From Geobacter sp. UBA5730 (lineage in GTDB: Bacteria; Desulfobacterota; Desulfuromonadia; Geobacterales; Pseudopelobacteraceae): a stretch of DNA of 64,000 nt. Position numbers and translations under genes: made by a program. Positions 1-7,690 of the stretch are shown in pieces. Within the stretch, counting starts at the first letter, position 1. Each line of letters begins with the position of its first letter. The notes under the pieces were generated by a model that saw only the letters and a program-made list of their open reading frames with translations, was not told the origin of the DNA and did no database searches. Where the stretch lies: contig DIGE01000019.1 of the NCBI GenBank assembly GCA_002419465.1, positions 1-64,000 of the forward strand, in the 5' to 3' direction.

Positions 1-48
1 ATCAGTTTAGTTGCCGGAGTAATATAGCCAACAATCCCCAATGACCTG

Positions 49-102
49 AAAAAACTTTAGCCCCGGCCACATGCGAAAGTCCATGCGAAAGCCGAGGCTA
101 AA
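49..102 (-). terminator. Original terminator of the tRNA-Gly gene, now displaced
   Basis: Inverted repeat with 12-bp arms and one central mismatch (56-67 against 91-102), followed on the minus strand by a T-run (49-54). It directly follows the displaced tRNA-Gly 3' end at 115-160 in minus-strand direction, which is the expected place of the native tRNA terminator before island insertion. Confidence 0.7.
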
Positions 103-114
103 TACTTGTTTTTA

Positions 115-160
115 TTGGAGCGGGAAACGAGATTCGAACTCGCGACTTCAACCTTGGCAA
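115..160 (-). repeat. Left attachment site: displaced 3' half of tRNA-Gly
   Basis: These 46 bp are identical to 19898-19943, which covers the anticodon loop to the CCA end of the intact tRNA-Gly gene plus one flanking base. Beyond base 160 the sequence no longer matches the tRNA. A direct repeat of a tRNA 3' end bounding integrase-bearing DNA is the standard footprint of tyrosine-recombinase integration. Confidence 0.9.
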
Positions 161-415
161 AGTAGTTACAACCTTAAACTCAAAATCCAGGTTTTACTAA
201 CCACCTATTTTTTATACACTAAATCGCAGCTCACACCATACCTTGTTACTGACGTTTTCCACCTATTGCTGACCATTCGCTTCACACTTACTACACACTA
301 CGAGATTGAATTCATCATGATGCGTATGGCTAATCATATGCATTACAGTATCGCGTTTTGTAAAAATTGCTCTCGGCAGGGCCATTAGTCAACAAACTAT
401 ATTTATTAAAAATGT
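161..415. other. Gene-free left end of the island
   Basis: No convincing gene; the small plus-strand open frame at 71-388 crosses the attachment site and resembles nothing. The stretch is AT-rich and holds a repeated CCACCTATT at 201-209 and 259-267, which might be arm-type integrase sites, but two short copies are weak evidence. Confidence 0.4.
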
Positions 416-1993
416 TTATGATTTTGCTAACACCCAAAATTCCTTATCTAGATCGTCTATTGATGAAATTATATCATTACAATCCTTATGCAATCGCTCA
501 CATGCAGACATGGCTTCATCGGCCCCTTTGGTAGCATTTTCTTGATGCTTTTGTAGCATGTCGATGATGAATTTATGCCGTTTTGCTTCTTCTACTCCAA
601 CCAAATCAAGTTTATCCCAAAGGTAGCACAACAAGGAAGTTCCAAGTCCAACAGCAATACCCAAAAGTACAGGTGCTATTTTATCTGCAAAAGGGGCTAT
701 TACTGTGCCAATGCCAGGTATAAAGGTGATTGCCGTAGTAACTGACTCTTCAGCAAGAACTCCAAGGCCAACAGCAACACCCCCGATAATGATTTTACCA
801 GCTTGATGGAATGCTTCTTCCTTAGTTAACCCTTCAGGCGGGAATAGCACGAATTTAAACCCTGTTACTAAGGACATAAATCCTTCTCTGATGATCCTGA
901 CGGTATTTTGAGCAACTTTTGTGTATAATTTGAGAATTGAAGTTATAAGGCTAGAAAGAAAGCCACTTATAGAACCATCTCTAAAGGCGACAACAAAATC
1001 TTTCCATTTTGAGACGACTTTTTCTCCCACACGTTTTAAGCGCTCAGCAATTGCTTTGATTAATGAATTATTGTCGTTTGTATATACACCAGATGCTAAA
1101 ACATCCTTTGCTTCATCCCACATTGCACGTGCAAGCTCGAGGAAAAGAGCTCCCATCGCCTGTTGTAAGCCCATTTTTACGCCTGAGTTCAAGTGGTATG
1201 ATGCTTGTTCTTTTACGGTAGGTTTGTGGCGTTCGAGTGCTTCTTGGGCACGTTTTTTTGCCGCATTTGTTCTGCGGTTGTCATGTCCATATTTTTCTTT
1301 ATTTGATCGACCGTCAGAACACTTTTTATCATGCCATTCGTCCAAATCATTTTCGCCCTTAGATCTGTTCCCTGATCTATGTGTTAATTCAATATTGTCT
1401 GGGTCAGAACCCATAGCCTTTCTTCTGTCTTTATTAAGCACATAGCCATATTTATCATGAAAATCTTTTATGGAATTTATGTGATCTGCATCTGCAGCAC
1501 CAGGTGAAATATCTTGCCCAGAATAAGCATCGCATAAAAAATCATCAGGACTTTCGTCAATGAGATCGTCAGGTGTCCAGTCTTCATTGGCTAAAACATC
1601 GACGTTGACAGTATTGTCATGTTTCATTTTATCAGCTTCGTTTTTAAAGCGACTGCTTCTATAATCATTTGGATTGAACTTTTCATCCTTACCGTCAAAA
1701 ATTACTTTTGCCAAGCCAAACGGTTTTATTATTGCTTCAAAAACCTTGTTCTCTGCTTCTGACAGGTAGTTATCGAACTTTGAACGTGAGTATGAACTGC
1801 ACACAGATTCGAGCAATTGCTTTGCCTCTTCAATGTCTATCTGCTTGTTTTCTGTAGGGTCAGATTTAAAACCTAGCGAATTTATTATGGATACATCAGT
1901 ATCAGATAAGCTATTCTGTAAATATAATACATTTGCAGAACTCACTCTTTTAAAGCTACTTAGCATAGATGATCTAAATGAATCGTTATTCAT
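416..1993 (-). CDS. HNH-motif protein with C-terminal membrane segments (putative effector)
   Basis: A 525-residue protein I cannot name. The middle (about residues 165-225) has a DADH motif followed about 40 residues later by an N-x-x-x-T-H-x-x-x-N-R-S-K pattern, which matches the HNH/His-Me finger nuclease arrangement. A basic, charged linker follows. Residues about 385-455 are glycine-rich and hydrophobic, enough for two membrane-spanning helices, and the last 50 residues are predicted helical. It is the last gene of a three-gene minus-strand cassette behind a WYL regulator, 19 bp after the TerB-like gene. Base composition is clearly AT-rich compared with the surrounding chromosome, which suggests transfer. 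A nuclease tethered to the membrane would fit a defence effector, but that role is inference. Confidence 0.7.
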   Translation of the reverse strand: MNNDSFRSSMLSSFKRVSSANVLYLQNSLSDTDVSIINSLGFKSDPTENKQIDIEEAKQLLESVCSSYSRSKFDNYLSEAENKVFEAIIKPFGLAKVIFDGKDEKFNPNDYRSSRFKNEADKMKHDNTVNVDVLANEDWTPDDLIDESPDDFLCDAYSGQDISPGAADADHINSIKDFHDKYGYVLNKDRRKAMGSDPDNIELTHRSGNRSKGENDLDEWHDKKCSDGRSNKEKYGHDNRRTNAAKKRAQEALERHKPTVKEQASYHLNSGVKMGLQQAMGALFLELARAMWDEAKDVLASGVYTNDNNSLIKAIAERLKRVGEKVVSKWKDFVVAFRDGSISGFLSSLITSILKLYTKVAQNTVRIIREGFMSLVTGFKFVLFPPEGLTKEEAFHQAGKIIIGGVAVGLGVLAEESVTTAITFIPGIGTVIAPFADKIAPVLLGIAVGLGTSLLCYLWDKLDLVGVEEAKRHKFIIDMLQKHQENATKGADEAMSACERLHKDCNDIISSIDDLDKEFWVLAKS

Positions 1994-2012
1994 ATAAATA
2001 CCCTTTATTATA

Positions 2013-2729
2013 TTAGGCTGCTGACACTGATTTCATATGCTCATTAAATTCGCCTAAAAGCGTCTGTTCACTTGTGGTTATATAATTATCTGCATTAACG
2101 ACAACATCAAGAATAAAAGAAAGCCTATTAAGTACATTTATATCAGTTTCAAACTTTACTCTCTTTATTGCAGCATCAATTGTGATTTTATTATTTAAGA
2201 TGTTTGTACCAATCGCTATAGCCTCTTTAGGGTTTGCACAGAGTAAGGAAACTGCTTTTATGGCAGCTTCTTTTTCAATGCTAGATGAATCACCATCAGC
2301 ATAAGCAGCTGCTGATGCTAATGTAAACATTAATTCTGCTTCAATACCAGAAAGTTTATACTTTTTAAGTTCTTCAAGAGCAGCTGCATGTTTTATTAAA
2401 AGAGATTTAAGTAGCTCCTCTAAGCTCTTAATTTTCTCTTTGTTTTCGGCATTATCTTCATTTCTTTTCTGTTCAGAAGCAACCCAACCAGCTTTATTTA
2501 CTTGAGCATCATTCTTTGCTTTTTGTATTTGTTCATCTCTGTCGTCCGTAACTTCATCATAAATTGCTTTAACAGCTGCACCACCTGCGGCTCCTAAGGC
2601 TACACCGGCAGCTGTAGTAGTTCCTGCTGCACCAATTAAGAGTGCAAGTGACCCTCCACCTGTTACCGGTGCTGCTACAACTGCTGCCACCCCACCTGCT
2701 GCCCAGGCTAAGCTTTTCAACAAGCTCAT
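2013..2729 (-). CDS. TerB-like domain protein with glycine-rich membrane anchor and coiled coil
   Basis: 238 residues in three parts. Residues 1-50 are hydrophobic and rich in glycine and alanine, suggesting one or two membrane helices. Residues about 60-125 are charged and helical, likely a coiled coil. Residues about 128-235 resemble the TerB tellurite-resistance fold: a start of the type G-I-E-A-E-L-M-F-T-L with an acidic A-D-G-D loop, and a second A-D-N-Y-I-T-T-S-E-Q segment near the end. TerB-like domains occur in membrane-linked stress and phage-response modules. It lies between an unknown gene upstream and the HNH-motif gene downstream, all minus strand. Its function is unknown; partnership with the downstream nuclease-like protein is inferred from gene order. 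Confidence 0.65.
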   Translation of the reverse strand: MSLLKSLAWAAGGVAAVVAAPVTGGGSLALLIGAAGTTTAAGVALGAAGGAAVKAIYDEVTDDRDEQIQKAKNDAQVNKAGWVASEQKRNEDNAENKEKIKSLEELLKSLLIKHAAALEELKKYKLSGIEAELMFTLASAAAYADGDSSSIEKEAAIKAVSLLCANPKEAIAIGTNILNNKITIDAAIKRVKFETDINVLNRLSFILDVVVNADNYITTSEQTLLGEFNEHMKSVSAA

Positions 2730-2756
2730 AATACCCTCCGATAAAGTTACTAATAT

Positions 2757-3179
2757 TTATAACACCCACGACCACGTCCCGCTATCCTGATATATCTTTG
2801 CTGCGGCGTTACCAGCTTTGTCATCCTCTAAAACAATCAAGCCTCTGTGGTACCCATGAGACATCCATTTATATAGCAGACAGTTATGACCATATACACT
2901 AATCTGGTGGATGCCGTCTGCTACTTTTTCGGGCTCCGAGTCCACGTAAACATGCATCATCGCCCCAAGCGAGACACCGAAGCGATTAGTTGCTATTTGC
3001 CTTATGAAATTGGTTAGTTCGGAAAAATACCATACACCGTATATGTCATGGTAAGGGTTATGAGGGACAATGATCCCATCGTTTTTTTTACGTGCTTTTT
3101 TTGCATTTTCAAGTGCTTCTTCAGCTACCTTCCGTGTTGTTTCCCTGGCATCAAAATCAGCCTTGCAGATTGCATCCAT
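2757..3179 (-). CDS. Unknown 140-residue protein, first gene of the WYL-regulated cassette
   Basis: No family recognised. The first 35 residues are charged and helical; the rest is a compact mixed sequence with many aromatic residues and no signal peptide or membrane segment. An in-frame ATG 36 bp upstream (3215) would give 152 residues, but the ATG at 3179 has a strong ribosome site (GGGAGG, five bases away), so I choose it. That ribosome site lies in one arm of an inverted repeat (3186-3192 with 3203-3209). A perfect operator-like palindrome (3221-3239) lies just upstream, after the regulator gene. Being first in the cassette it may be the sensor or an antidote for the two membrane proteins, but nothing in the sequence proves this. 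Confidence 0.65.
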   Translation of the reverse strand: MDAICKADFDARETTRKVAEEALENAKKARKKNDGIIVPHNPYHDIYGVWYFSELTNFIRQIATNRFGVSLGAMMHVYVDSEPEKVADGIHQISVYGHNCLLYKWMSHGYHRGLIVLEDDKAGNAAAKIYQDSGTWSWVL

Positions 3180-3185
3180 AAACCC

Positions 3186-3209
3186 CTCCCGATCGTGTTG
3201 TGTCGGGAG
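3186..3209 (-). promoter_or_regulatory. Hairpin overlapping the ribosome site of the cassette's first gene
   Basis: CTCCCGA and TCGGGAG are separated by 10 bases. On the minus strand the 3' arm contains most of the Shine-Dalgarno sequence of the gene starting at 3179, so folding would hide it. This could limit translation of the cassette. Confidence 0.45.
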
Positions 3210-3220
3210 TAACATTTACC

Positions 3221-3239
3221 TGCGACATCCCGCGTCGCA
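3221..3239. promoter_or_regulatory. Operator-like palindrome before the HNH/TerB cassette
   Basis: TGCGAC-N7-GTCGCA, perfect 6-bp arms. It sits between the end of the WYL regulator gene (3245) and the cassette start (3179). The same core, GCGAC-N7-GTCGC, occurs at 4302-4326 and 4469-4487 and nowhere else that I noticed, so these are the likely binding sites of the adjacent WYL regulator. Confidence 0.7.
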
Positions 3240-3244
3240 CGATT

Positions 3245-4246
3245 TTAGGAGTACTGCTGAACCATCAATTCGGCATGACGTCTCAACTCATTTCGCAGGT
3301 CGAGAGGCTCTAAAACCTCTACCCGCCCCCCAAAGCCCAGCAGCCACCAAAGCAACTGCTTGGTATCTGCTATCGTTGCCTGTACCAGCTTCGTTTCACC
3401 TGAATAATCTGTCACCTTTTGGTCCGTACTCAAAGGGGTTTCTTCGAGATGGAGGGCAGCGTCTTTTGCAAAGACAGCCGTCAAACGGATCTTCCTGTCG
3501 TTTTGGAGATAGCCGAAATTCCCGGATCTGACAAAGTCGTCAAGGCTAAAACCGTCAGGTACTAATGTTGGGTCATCAAGCGGCTGTGCCGACTGGATGC
3601 GATGTATATGCATTGTCCTGACATCTTTTAGTTGCTGGTAGTTGCCCATTGTGCAGACGAGAGTGATCAGATTGTCATGAAGTACCAGCCCAAGCGGATT
3701 GACGGTCCAATCCACCGGTTTGTCTGTGTTTCGTTTGAGGTAGCTCGCTTGGAATCGTTTGCCTTCCAGGAGCGAATCCGAGACAACCGCGAAGGCTTCT
3801 GCAGAAATATTAGGAGCCACCAACGGCTGCGTTCTACCTATACACCGTACCTTGTCGGGCCAGTTCTTAAGCGTTTTTTTGTCTACCTGATCCAGCACTG
3901 AGGTTGCATATCGAAAATAAGGTGCCAGTTGATTCGACACTTCGTTAGGTAGCATATTTGAAATGAAGCCTTCGGTCATCCTGAAGGCCAGTGCAGCAGG
4001 TGGTGGTATAGCAGGAATGTTGATTGATGGGGATTCTGCGCTCCATGACCATCCGTACGGCTTTTCCCGGTCATCACACTCTAGTGGAAATAAAGCCGAC
4101 AGCATTTCTAAATCTCGCTGAATTGAGCGACGGTGAATAACAACGCCCTGTTGCTCAAGCTGGCGCTCGATAGTTGCTGTGTCAATTTTACGTGGATACC
4201 GAGGAATCATCCTGAGCATTAGCAGGTGCCGGTAGGCGGTGTTCAT
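3245..4246 (-). CDS. WYL-domain transcriptional regulator
   Basis: 333 residues. The N-terminal about 65 residues form a winged-helix DNA-binding domain with an R-R-S-I-Q-R-D-L-E recognition helix typical of DeoR/YafY-type regulators. The middle (about 150-250) is a WYL ligand-sensing domain and the C-terminal part (about 250-330) a WCX-like extension. Proteins of this build (BrxR and CapW types) repress anti-phage defence operons and respond to nucleic acid or nucleotide signals. The gene is directly upstream of, and on the same strand as, the HNH/TerB cassette, with palindromes both before its own start (4302-4326) and between it and the cassette. Self-regulation plus control of the cassette is therefore likely. 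The start has a GAGG ribosome site eight bases away. Confidence 0.88.
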   Translation of the reverse strand: MNTAYRHLLMLRMIPRYPRKIDTATIERQLEQQGVVIHRRSIQRDLEMLSALFPLECDDREKPYGWSWSAESPSINIPAIPPPAALAFRMTEGFISNMLPNEVSNQLAPYFRYATSVLDQVDKKTLKNWPDKVRCIGRTQPLVAPNISAEAFAVVSDSLLEGKRFQASYLKRNTDKPVDWTVNPLGLVLHDNLITLVCTMGNYQQLKDVRTMHIHRIQSAQPLDDPTLVPDGFSLDDFVRSGNFGYLQNDRKIRLTAVFAKDAALHLEETPLSTDQKVTDYSGETKLVQATIADTKQLLWWLLGFGGRVEVLEPLDLRNELRRHAELMVQQYS

Positions 4247-4301
4247 TTATCTATCCTCGATGCTGCAGACATTTTTTAGACACAAACAACAAATACCATA
4301 A

Positions 4302-4326
4302 CTGTGCGACGCCATTTGTCGCACAG
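4302..4326. promoter_or_regulatory. Operator-like palindrome before the WYL regulator gene
   Basis: CTGTGCGAC-N7-GTCGCACAG, perfect 9-bp arms, about 55 bp upstream of the regulator start at 4246. Shares its core and spacing with the palindromes at 3221-3239 and 4469-4487. A degenerate fourth copy (GCGAC-N7-GATGC) is at 4375-4391. Confidence 0.75.
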
Positions 4327-4368
4327 GTTTATCATCTTTTTTGCTACAAAATTACAAGAAAAAATATC

Positions 4369-4515
4369 ATGACCGCGACAATTACCGATGCGTACAGGGT
4401 GGAGTGGTTTGAGCATCAGTCCGTACCTATGTTCTTGATTCAGTGTTCAGTTCAAACTGAATTATCACAGCGACATGATCTGTCGCTAGCTTGGGCTAAG
4501 CTGAGACCACCATAA
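4369..4515 (+). CDS. Possible 48-residue small protein
   Basis: ATG at 4369 opens a 48-codon frame ending at TAA 4513-4515. It lies in the otherwise gene-free space between the WYL regulator and the M16 peptidase gene, and contains one full and one degenerate copy of the regulator's palindrome. No convincing ribosome site precedes it and I recognise no family. It may be chance, or a small gene under the same regulator. Confidence 0.2.
   Translation: MTATITDAYRVEWFEHQSVPMFLIQCSVQTELSQRHDLSLAWAKLRPP
4469..4487. promoter_or_regulatory. Third operator-like palindrome
   Basis: AGCGAC-N7-GTCGCT, perfect 6-bp arms and the same N7 spacing as the sites at 3221 and 4302. It lies 120 bp upstream of the M16 peptidase gene on the plus strand, so the WYL regulator may also act in that direction. 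Confidence 0.55.
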
Positions 4516-4607
4516 AAGTATCGCACCTATTGAACACGCCGATTCAAAAACAACATGAAAGGGGCTTAATATGATTATTATACTGTCCAGCTCCGAAGGA
4601 GACCACA

Positions 4608-5885
4608 GTGAACAACTTTCCCAATGTGCAGTATCTAACCCTTCCTAACGGCATCAGGGTCATCACCCAAGAGATGCCATACCTGCAAAGTGCCACCATC
4701 GGCATTCAGGTCACCAATGGAGCCCGCAACGAATCTGCAGGACTTGAAGGGGCCGCACACTTTGTCGAGCACCTGCTGTTCAAGGCCACACCGTCGCGAT
4801 CGTCGCAAGAGATAAGCACCCGGCTGGATGCCCTGGGTGCCAACGCCAATGCCGTTACTGATCAAGAGGATGTGACCTACTACGCCACCTGTCTGGGCGC
4901 TGATATCCCTGAGGTGTTCGATATCCTGGCTGACATGTATCAGAACGCCACCCTGCCGCCTGATGAAGTAGAGATGGAACGCAAGGTGGTCATAGAAGAG
5001 ATCAAGATGACCGGAGACAACCCTTCAAGATTTCTGTCACACCAGTTTATCGACGGTTTCTGGGCGGGAAGCCCTCTGGGGCATCCGGTGCTGGGGACAT
5101 TTGACACCGTGGGCTCGGTTACCAGAGATCAGCTGGCCGCCTTCAAAGCTAAGCACTATATCTCAGGCAACACCATCATCAGCGTCGTTGGCAACGTCAG
5201 ACATCAGGAGATTGTCAGTCTTACCGAAAGGCTGATGGGTGACATGTCTTCAGCCGCCTCGATCAAGCAGGCAGCCATGCATGACGGCTGGGAGCCATCG
5301 CTTGCGATAGGCCGCCACCACGAGCGGGATATGGCCCAGATTCAGTTTTACATCGGGTACCGGGGCGTCGGGGCGGTTGATCCAGACCGGCACGCTCAGG
5401 CGCTACTATGTCAGATTCTGGGTGGTTCAATGGGCTCTCGCCTGTTTCAGGAGGTGCGGGAACTGCGTGGTCTGGCCTATAGTGTAGGATCACAGGAGAT
5501 CCTCAACTACGATGAAGGGATATTGGCCATCGCCTGTGGTACCAGCCCGGACAAGGCGCAGGATGCAGCAGACCTCTGCCATCAGATACTGCTGGATATG
5601 GCCACTACACCGGTCAGTGACGAACGCCTGGCAGATGCAAAACGCCTGGCAGTCAGCCGGGTGCTGCGCTGCCTCGACCATCCAGAGCGGCAGATATTTA
5701 GACTGGCCTACAGCTACGAACTATACGGCAAACCACGTACGGTTGAAGAGCAGGTGCAATCATACATTAAACCTGATGCAGAGGCGTTGATGAGGATAGC
5801 TCGGCGGATTCTCGGTTACGGTCCGCCACGGCTCGAATCCATCGGCAAAACAATGAAACTGGTCGTTCCTTCTCAACAGCATTGA
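4608..5885 (+). CDS. M16 family zinc peptidase (processing-peptidase type)
   Basis: 425 residues with the inverted zinc motif H-F-V-E-H near residue 48 and a downstream conserved glutamate region (about 118-130), as in mitochondrial-type processing peptidases and bacterial M16B proteins. The C-terminal half holds the usual R/Y segment (G-S-R-L-F-Q-E-V-R-E-L-R-G-L-A-Y). Length fits the family. The start is GTG at 4608 with a GAAGGAG ribosome site. In related chromosomes such a gene usually sits near pnp; here it is inside the island, on the opposite strand to nearly all other island genes. Its last seven residues and stop are written by sequence that, on the other strand, codes for a DUF2130 remnant, so the native C-terminus has probably been replaced. 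Probably still active; its role here is unknown. Confidence 0.85.
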   Translation: MNNFPNVQYLTLPNGIRVITQEMPYLQSATIGIQVTNGARNESAGLEGAAHFVEHLLFKATPSRSSQEISTRLDALGANANAVTDQEDVTYYATCLGADIPEVFDILADMYQNATLPPDEVEMERKVVIEEIKMTGDNPSRFLSHQFIDGFWAGSPLGHPVLGTFDTVGSVTRDQLAAFKAKHYISGNTIISVVGNVRHQEIVSLTERLMGDMSSAASIKQAAMHDGWEPSLAIGRHHERDMAQIQFYIGYRGVGAVDPDRHAQALLCQILGGSMGSRLFQEVRELRGLAYSVGSQEILNYDEGILAIACGTSPDKAQDAADLCHQILLDMATTPVSDERLADAKRLAVSRVLRCLDHPERQIFRLAYSYELYGKPRTVEEQVQSYIKPDAEALMRIARRILGYGPPRLESIGKTMKLVVPSQQH

Positions 5886-5975
5886 CAGCTTCAACTATCG
5901 CGAGCTTCTGCTCAACCTCGATGGCGTTAAGCTTTGCCCTCAGCTCTTGAATCTCCGTATCTTTAGAGGAAGCTG
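5863..5975 (-). pseudogene. DUF2130 protein fragment
   Basis: The minus-strand frame codes for about 36 residues of charged coiled coil with the stretch Q-K-L-A-I-V-E-A-V-N-A-V-E-K-E-R, typical of the helical N-terminal part of DUF2130 proteins. Neither the start nor the large nuclease-like C-terminal domain is present. The fragment overlaps the 3' end of the M16 peptidase gene and lies before the integrase gene, marking a rearrangement joint inside the island. Confidence 0.55.
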
Positions 5976-6104
5976 ACCGCAGTGGATTGTTGAAACAATA
6001 TTTTTCACCACCACTTAGTGCTGAAGAGAAAGTTGTGCAGACAAAGAAGGCTGGATTCTCGGTATCTACTAAAGTCGGGGATGCCCATAGGCACCCCCGA
6101 CACA

Positions 6105-7163
6105 TTATAAAACATCTTCTGAACCATCCTGGAACATCCCCTGAAATTTTTCCTCAATCGCTGCTACCGCCTTGACCTTGTGGGACGGTGCCAAGTGAGC
6201 ATACCTCAACGTCATCTTAATACTCTTGTGACTCATCAGATGCATGACCGTTGTCAGATCAATCCCACTCATGACAAGATGACTGGCGTAGGTGTGGCGC
6301 AGATCATGGAAGTGGAAGTCTGTGATTCCAGCCTTATTAAGAGCATTAGCGAACGGCTTGTCCCCTGACCAGAACGGCATCATGGTTTTAGTGTTGGGGA
6401 AGACATACGGGCAACCTTCAAGACGAGGTTGACTATCGAGCACCTTACGTAATTCAGGTACGATCGGAATTTGTCGCCCCTCCCCGTTTTTGGTTTCCAC
6501 CAGCAAAATAAAGCCGTGCTCCAGGTCAACCTGATCCCACCGGAGTTTCAGAATCTCTCTTTTTCTCATGCCTGTTGTGAGCGCCGTGATGATGACCGGC
6601 CTAAAATACGGCTCACAGGCTGCGACAAGGGCTTTACTTTCATCCACGGCCAGGTACCGCAACCGCTTGCTGTCATCCTTGAGCATCTTCACCCTTTTCA
6701 GTTTATCCAGGACATCCTGCTCCACCATGGAATTCTCCACTGACCAGGCGATCATGGCCTTCAGCAAGCTGATCTTCTTGTTGATGCTGGAGTTCTTCAG
6801 CCCCTTCGCTAAATAGCCGGTCTGATGCTCAGAAACAAGGGGTGGGGTGAGACGCCGAAGAGGCAGATTTCCGAAAGCGTCGACGAGCTGTTGTATCAGA
6901 TACATCTTGAGCCCGGCTGACTTGTGCCTTACCTTCATCCACTCAATGTACTTCTCTGCCATTTCTCTGAAGGTGTGGTTAACGATCCTTTTTACCTCAG
7001 GGGCTTTCCCTTCAAGAACAGCATTACGGCGTGTGGTGAGGAGAACCTGTGCGTCTTTCAGCTTCCTGCTGCCAGTCGATTCGCGGTGTATAGTGCCATC
7101 AAGACCGACGTAGCAAATCCAGTAGATATTGCCCCGCTTATAAATCCCTTTCTGGGTCGCCAT
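6105..7163 (-). CDS. int: Tyrosine recombinase / integrase of the island
   Basis: 352 residues from the ATG at 7163 (ribosome site GAGGAAGG); the frame is open further upstream but has no better start. N-terminal part with the short Arm-DNA-binding type opening (residues 1-50), a SAM-like core-binding domain (about 60-150), then the catalytic domain with Arg in T-G-M-R-K-R-E (about 215), H-x-L-R in H-D-L-R-H-T-Y (about 300), His in M-S-H-K-S (about 323) and the Tyr nucleophile in L-R-Y-A-H (about 333). All catalytic residues are present. It follows an excisionase-like gene, separated by a strong terminator. It would catalyse insertion and excision at the tRNA-Gly repeats. Confidence 0.93.
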   Translation of the reverse strand: MATQKGIYKRGNIYWICYVGLDGTIHRESTGSRKLKDAQVLLTTRRNAVLEGKAPEVKRIVNHTFREMAEKYIEWMKVRHKSAGLKMYLIQQLVDAFGNLPLRRLTPPLVSEHQTGYLAKGLKNSSINKKISLLKAMIAWSVENSMVEQDVLDKLKRVKMLKDDSKRLRYLAVDESKALVAACEPYFRPVIITALTTGMRKREILKLRWDQVDLEHGFILLVETKNGEGRQIPIVPELRKVLDSQPRLEGCPYVFPNTKTMMPFWSGDKPFANALNKAGITDFHFHDLRHTYASHLVMSGIDLTTVMHLMSHKSIKMTLRYAHLAPSHKVKAVAAIEEKFQGMFQDGSEDVL

Positions 7164-7216
7164 AAAGTTTCCTTCCTCGCTCTGCGGCCATCTGGTATAT
7201 TGGACAAAAAACAAAA

Positions 7217-7243
7217 AGGGACTCTTGCGGGAGTCCCTTTTCT
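7217..7243. terminator. Terminator between xis-like and int genes
   Basis: AGGGACTC and GAGTCCCT (7217-7224, 7231-7238) with a 6-base loop, flanked by A-rich and T-rich runs, so it can act on both strands. Confidence 0.75.
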
Positions 7244-7287
7244 TCGCTGCACAATTTACTTCACAGCCGCTTTATTCAGTTTTAGTT

Positions 7288-7638
7288 TCAGTTAGTTAGA
7301 TAGGGAGTACAACCTGCACCAGGTTGTCGTCTCTGGAGCAGTTTTTTCATCGAAGTTGGCTCACCAACAGCTGGGGTGTCAAATTTGCCCAACCATTTAT
7401 CAATGACCGAGCGGCGAAACTTGGTGATGCTACCCAACTTAAAAAACGGTATCCTATTTCCTGCAGTCTGGTCATAGACCCACTTGTCACTCATACCCAG
7501 ATACTCAGCCAACTCCTGTACCCCCATAATAGGGTCATCACTGCCCTCAGGTTTTAACACCTGCAATTGCGGCAAAATCTGCTGTGATACAGCGGCAGCA
7601 ATAGCTTTTACATCTGATTCATCCATTTCAAACTTCAT
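7288..7638 (-). CDS. Helix-turn-helix excisionase-like protein
   Basis: 116 residues. Residues about 38-90 match the MerR-like helix-turn-helix fold of excisionases and AlpA regulators: M-G-V-Q-E-L-A-E-Y-L-G-M-S followed by W-V-Y-D and the beta-wing I-P-F-F-K-L-G. The first 35 residues are acidic and helical; the last 25 form a basic tail. It sits just upstream of the integrase on the same strand, the usual place of a directionality factor or of an activator of int. A role in DNA-primer targeting cannot be excluded. Confidence 0.75.
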   Translation of the reverse strand: MKFEMDESDVKAIAAAVSQQILPQLQVLKPEGSDDPIMGVQELAEYLGMSDKWVYDQTAGNRIPFFKLGSITKFRRSVIDKWLGKFDTPAVGEPTSMKKLLQRRQPGAGCTPYLTN

Positions 7639-7658
7639 AGTATCCCCCTAGATGCATG

Positions 7659-7690
7659 AAACCCGCCTTCGTTGTGTTTAAGGCGGGTTT
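7659..7690. terminator. Hairpin terminator upstream of the excisionase-like gene
   Basis: AAACCCGCCTT and AAGGCGGGTTT with a 10-base loop and a T-run on the plus strand. Its A-rich left arm also allows minus-strand use. Confidence 0.65.

Noticed and set aside
71..388. Open frame of 105 codons
   Set aside because: It runs through the displaced tRNA half and the attachment site, has no ribosome site and no protein-like pattern.
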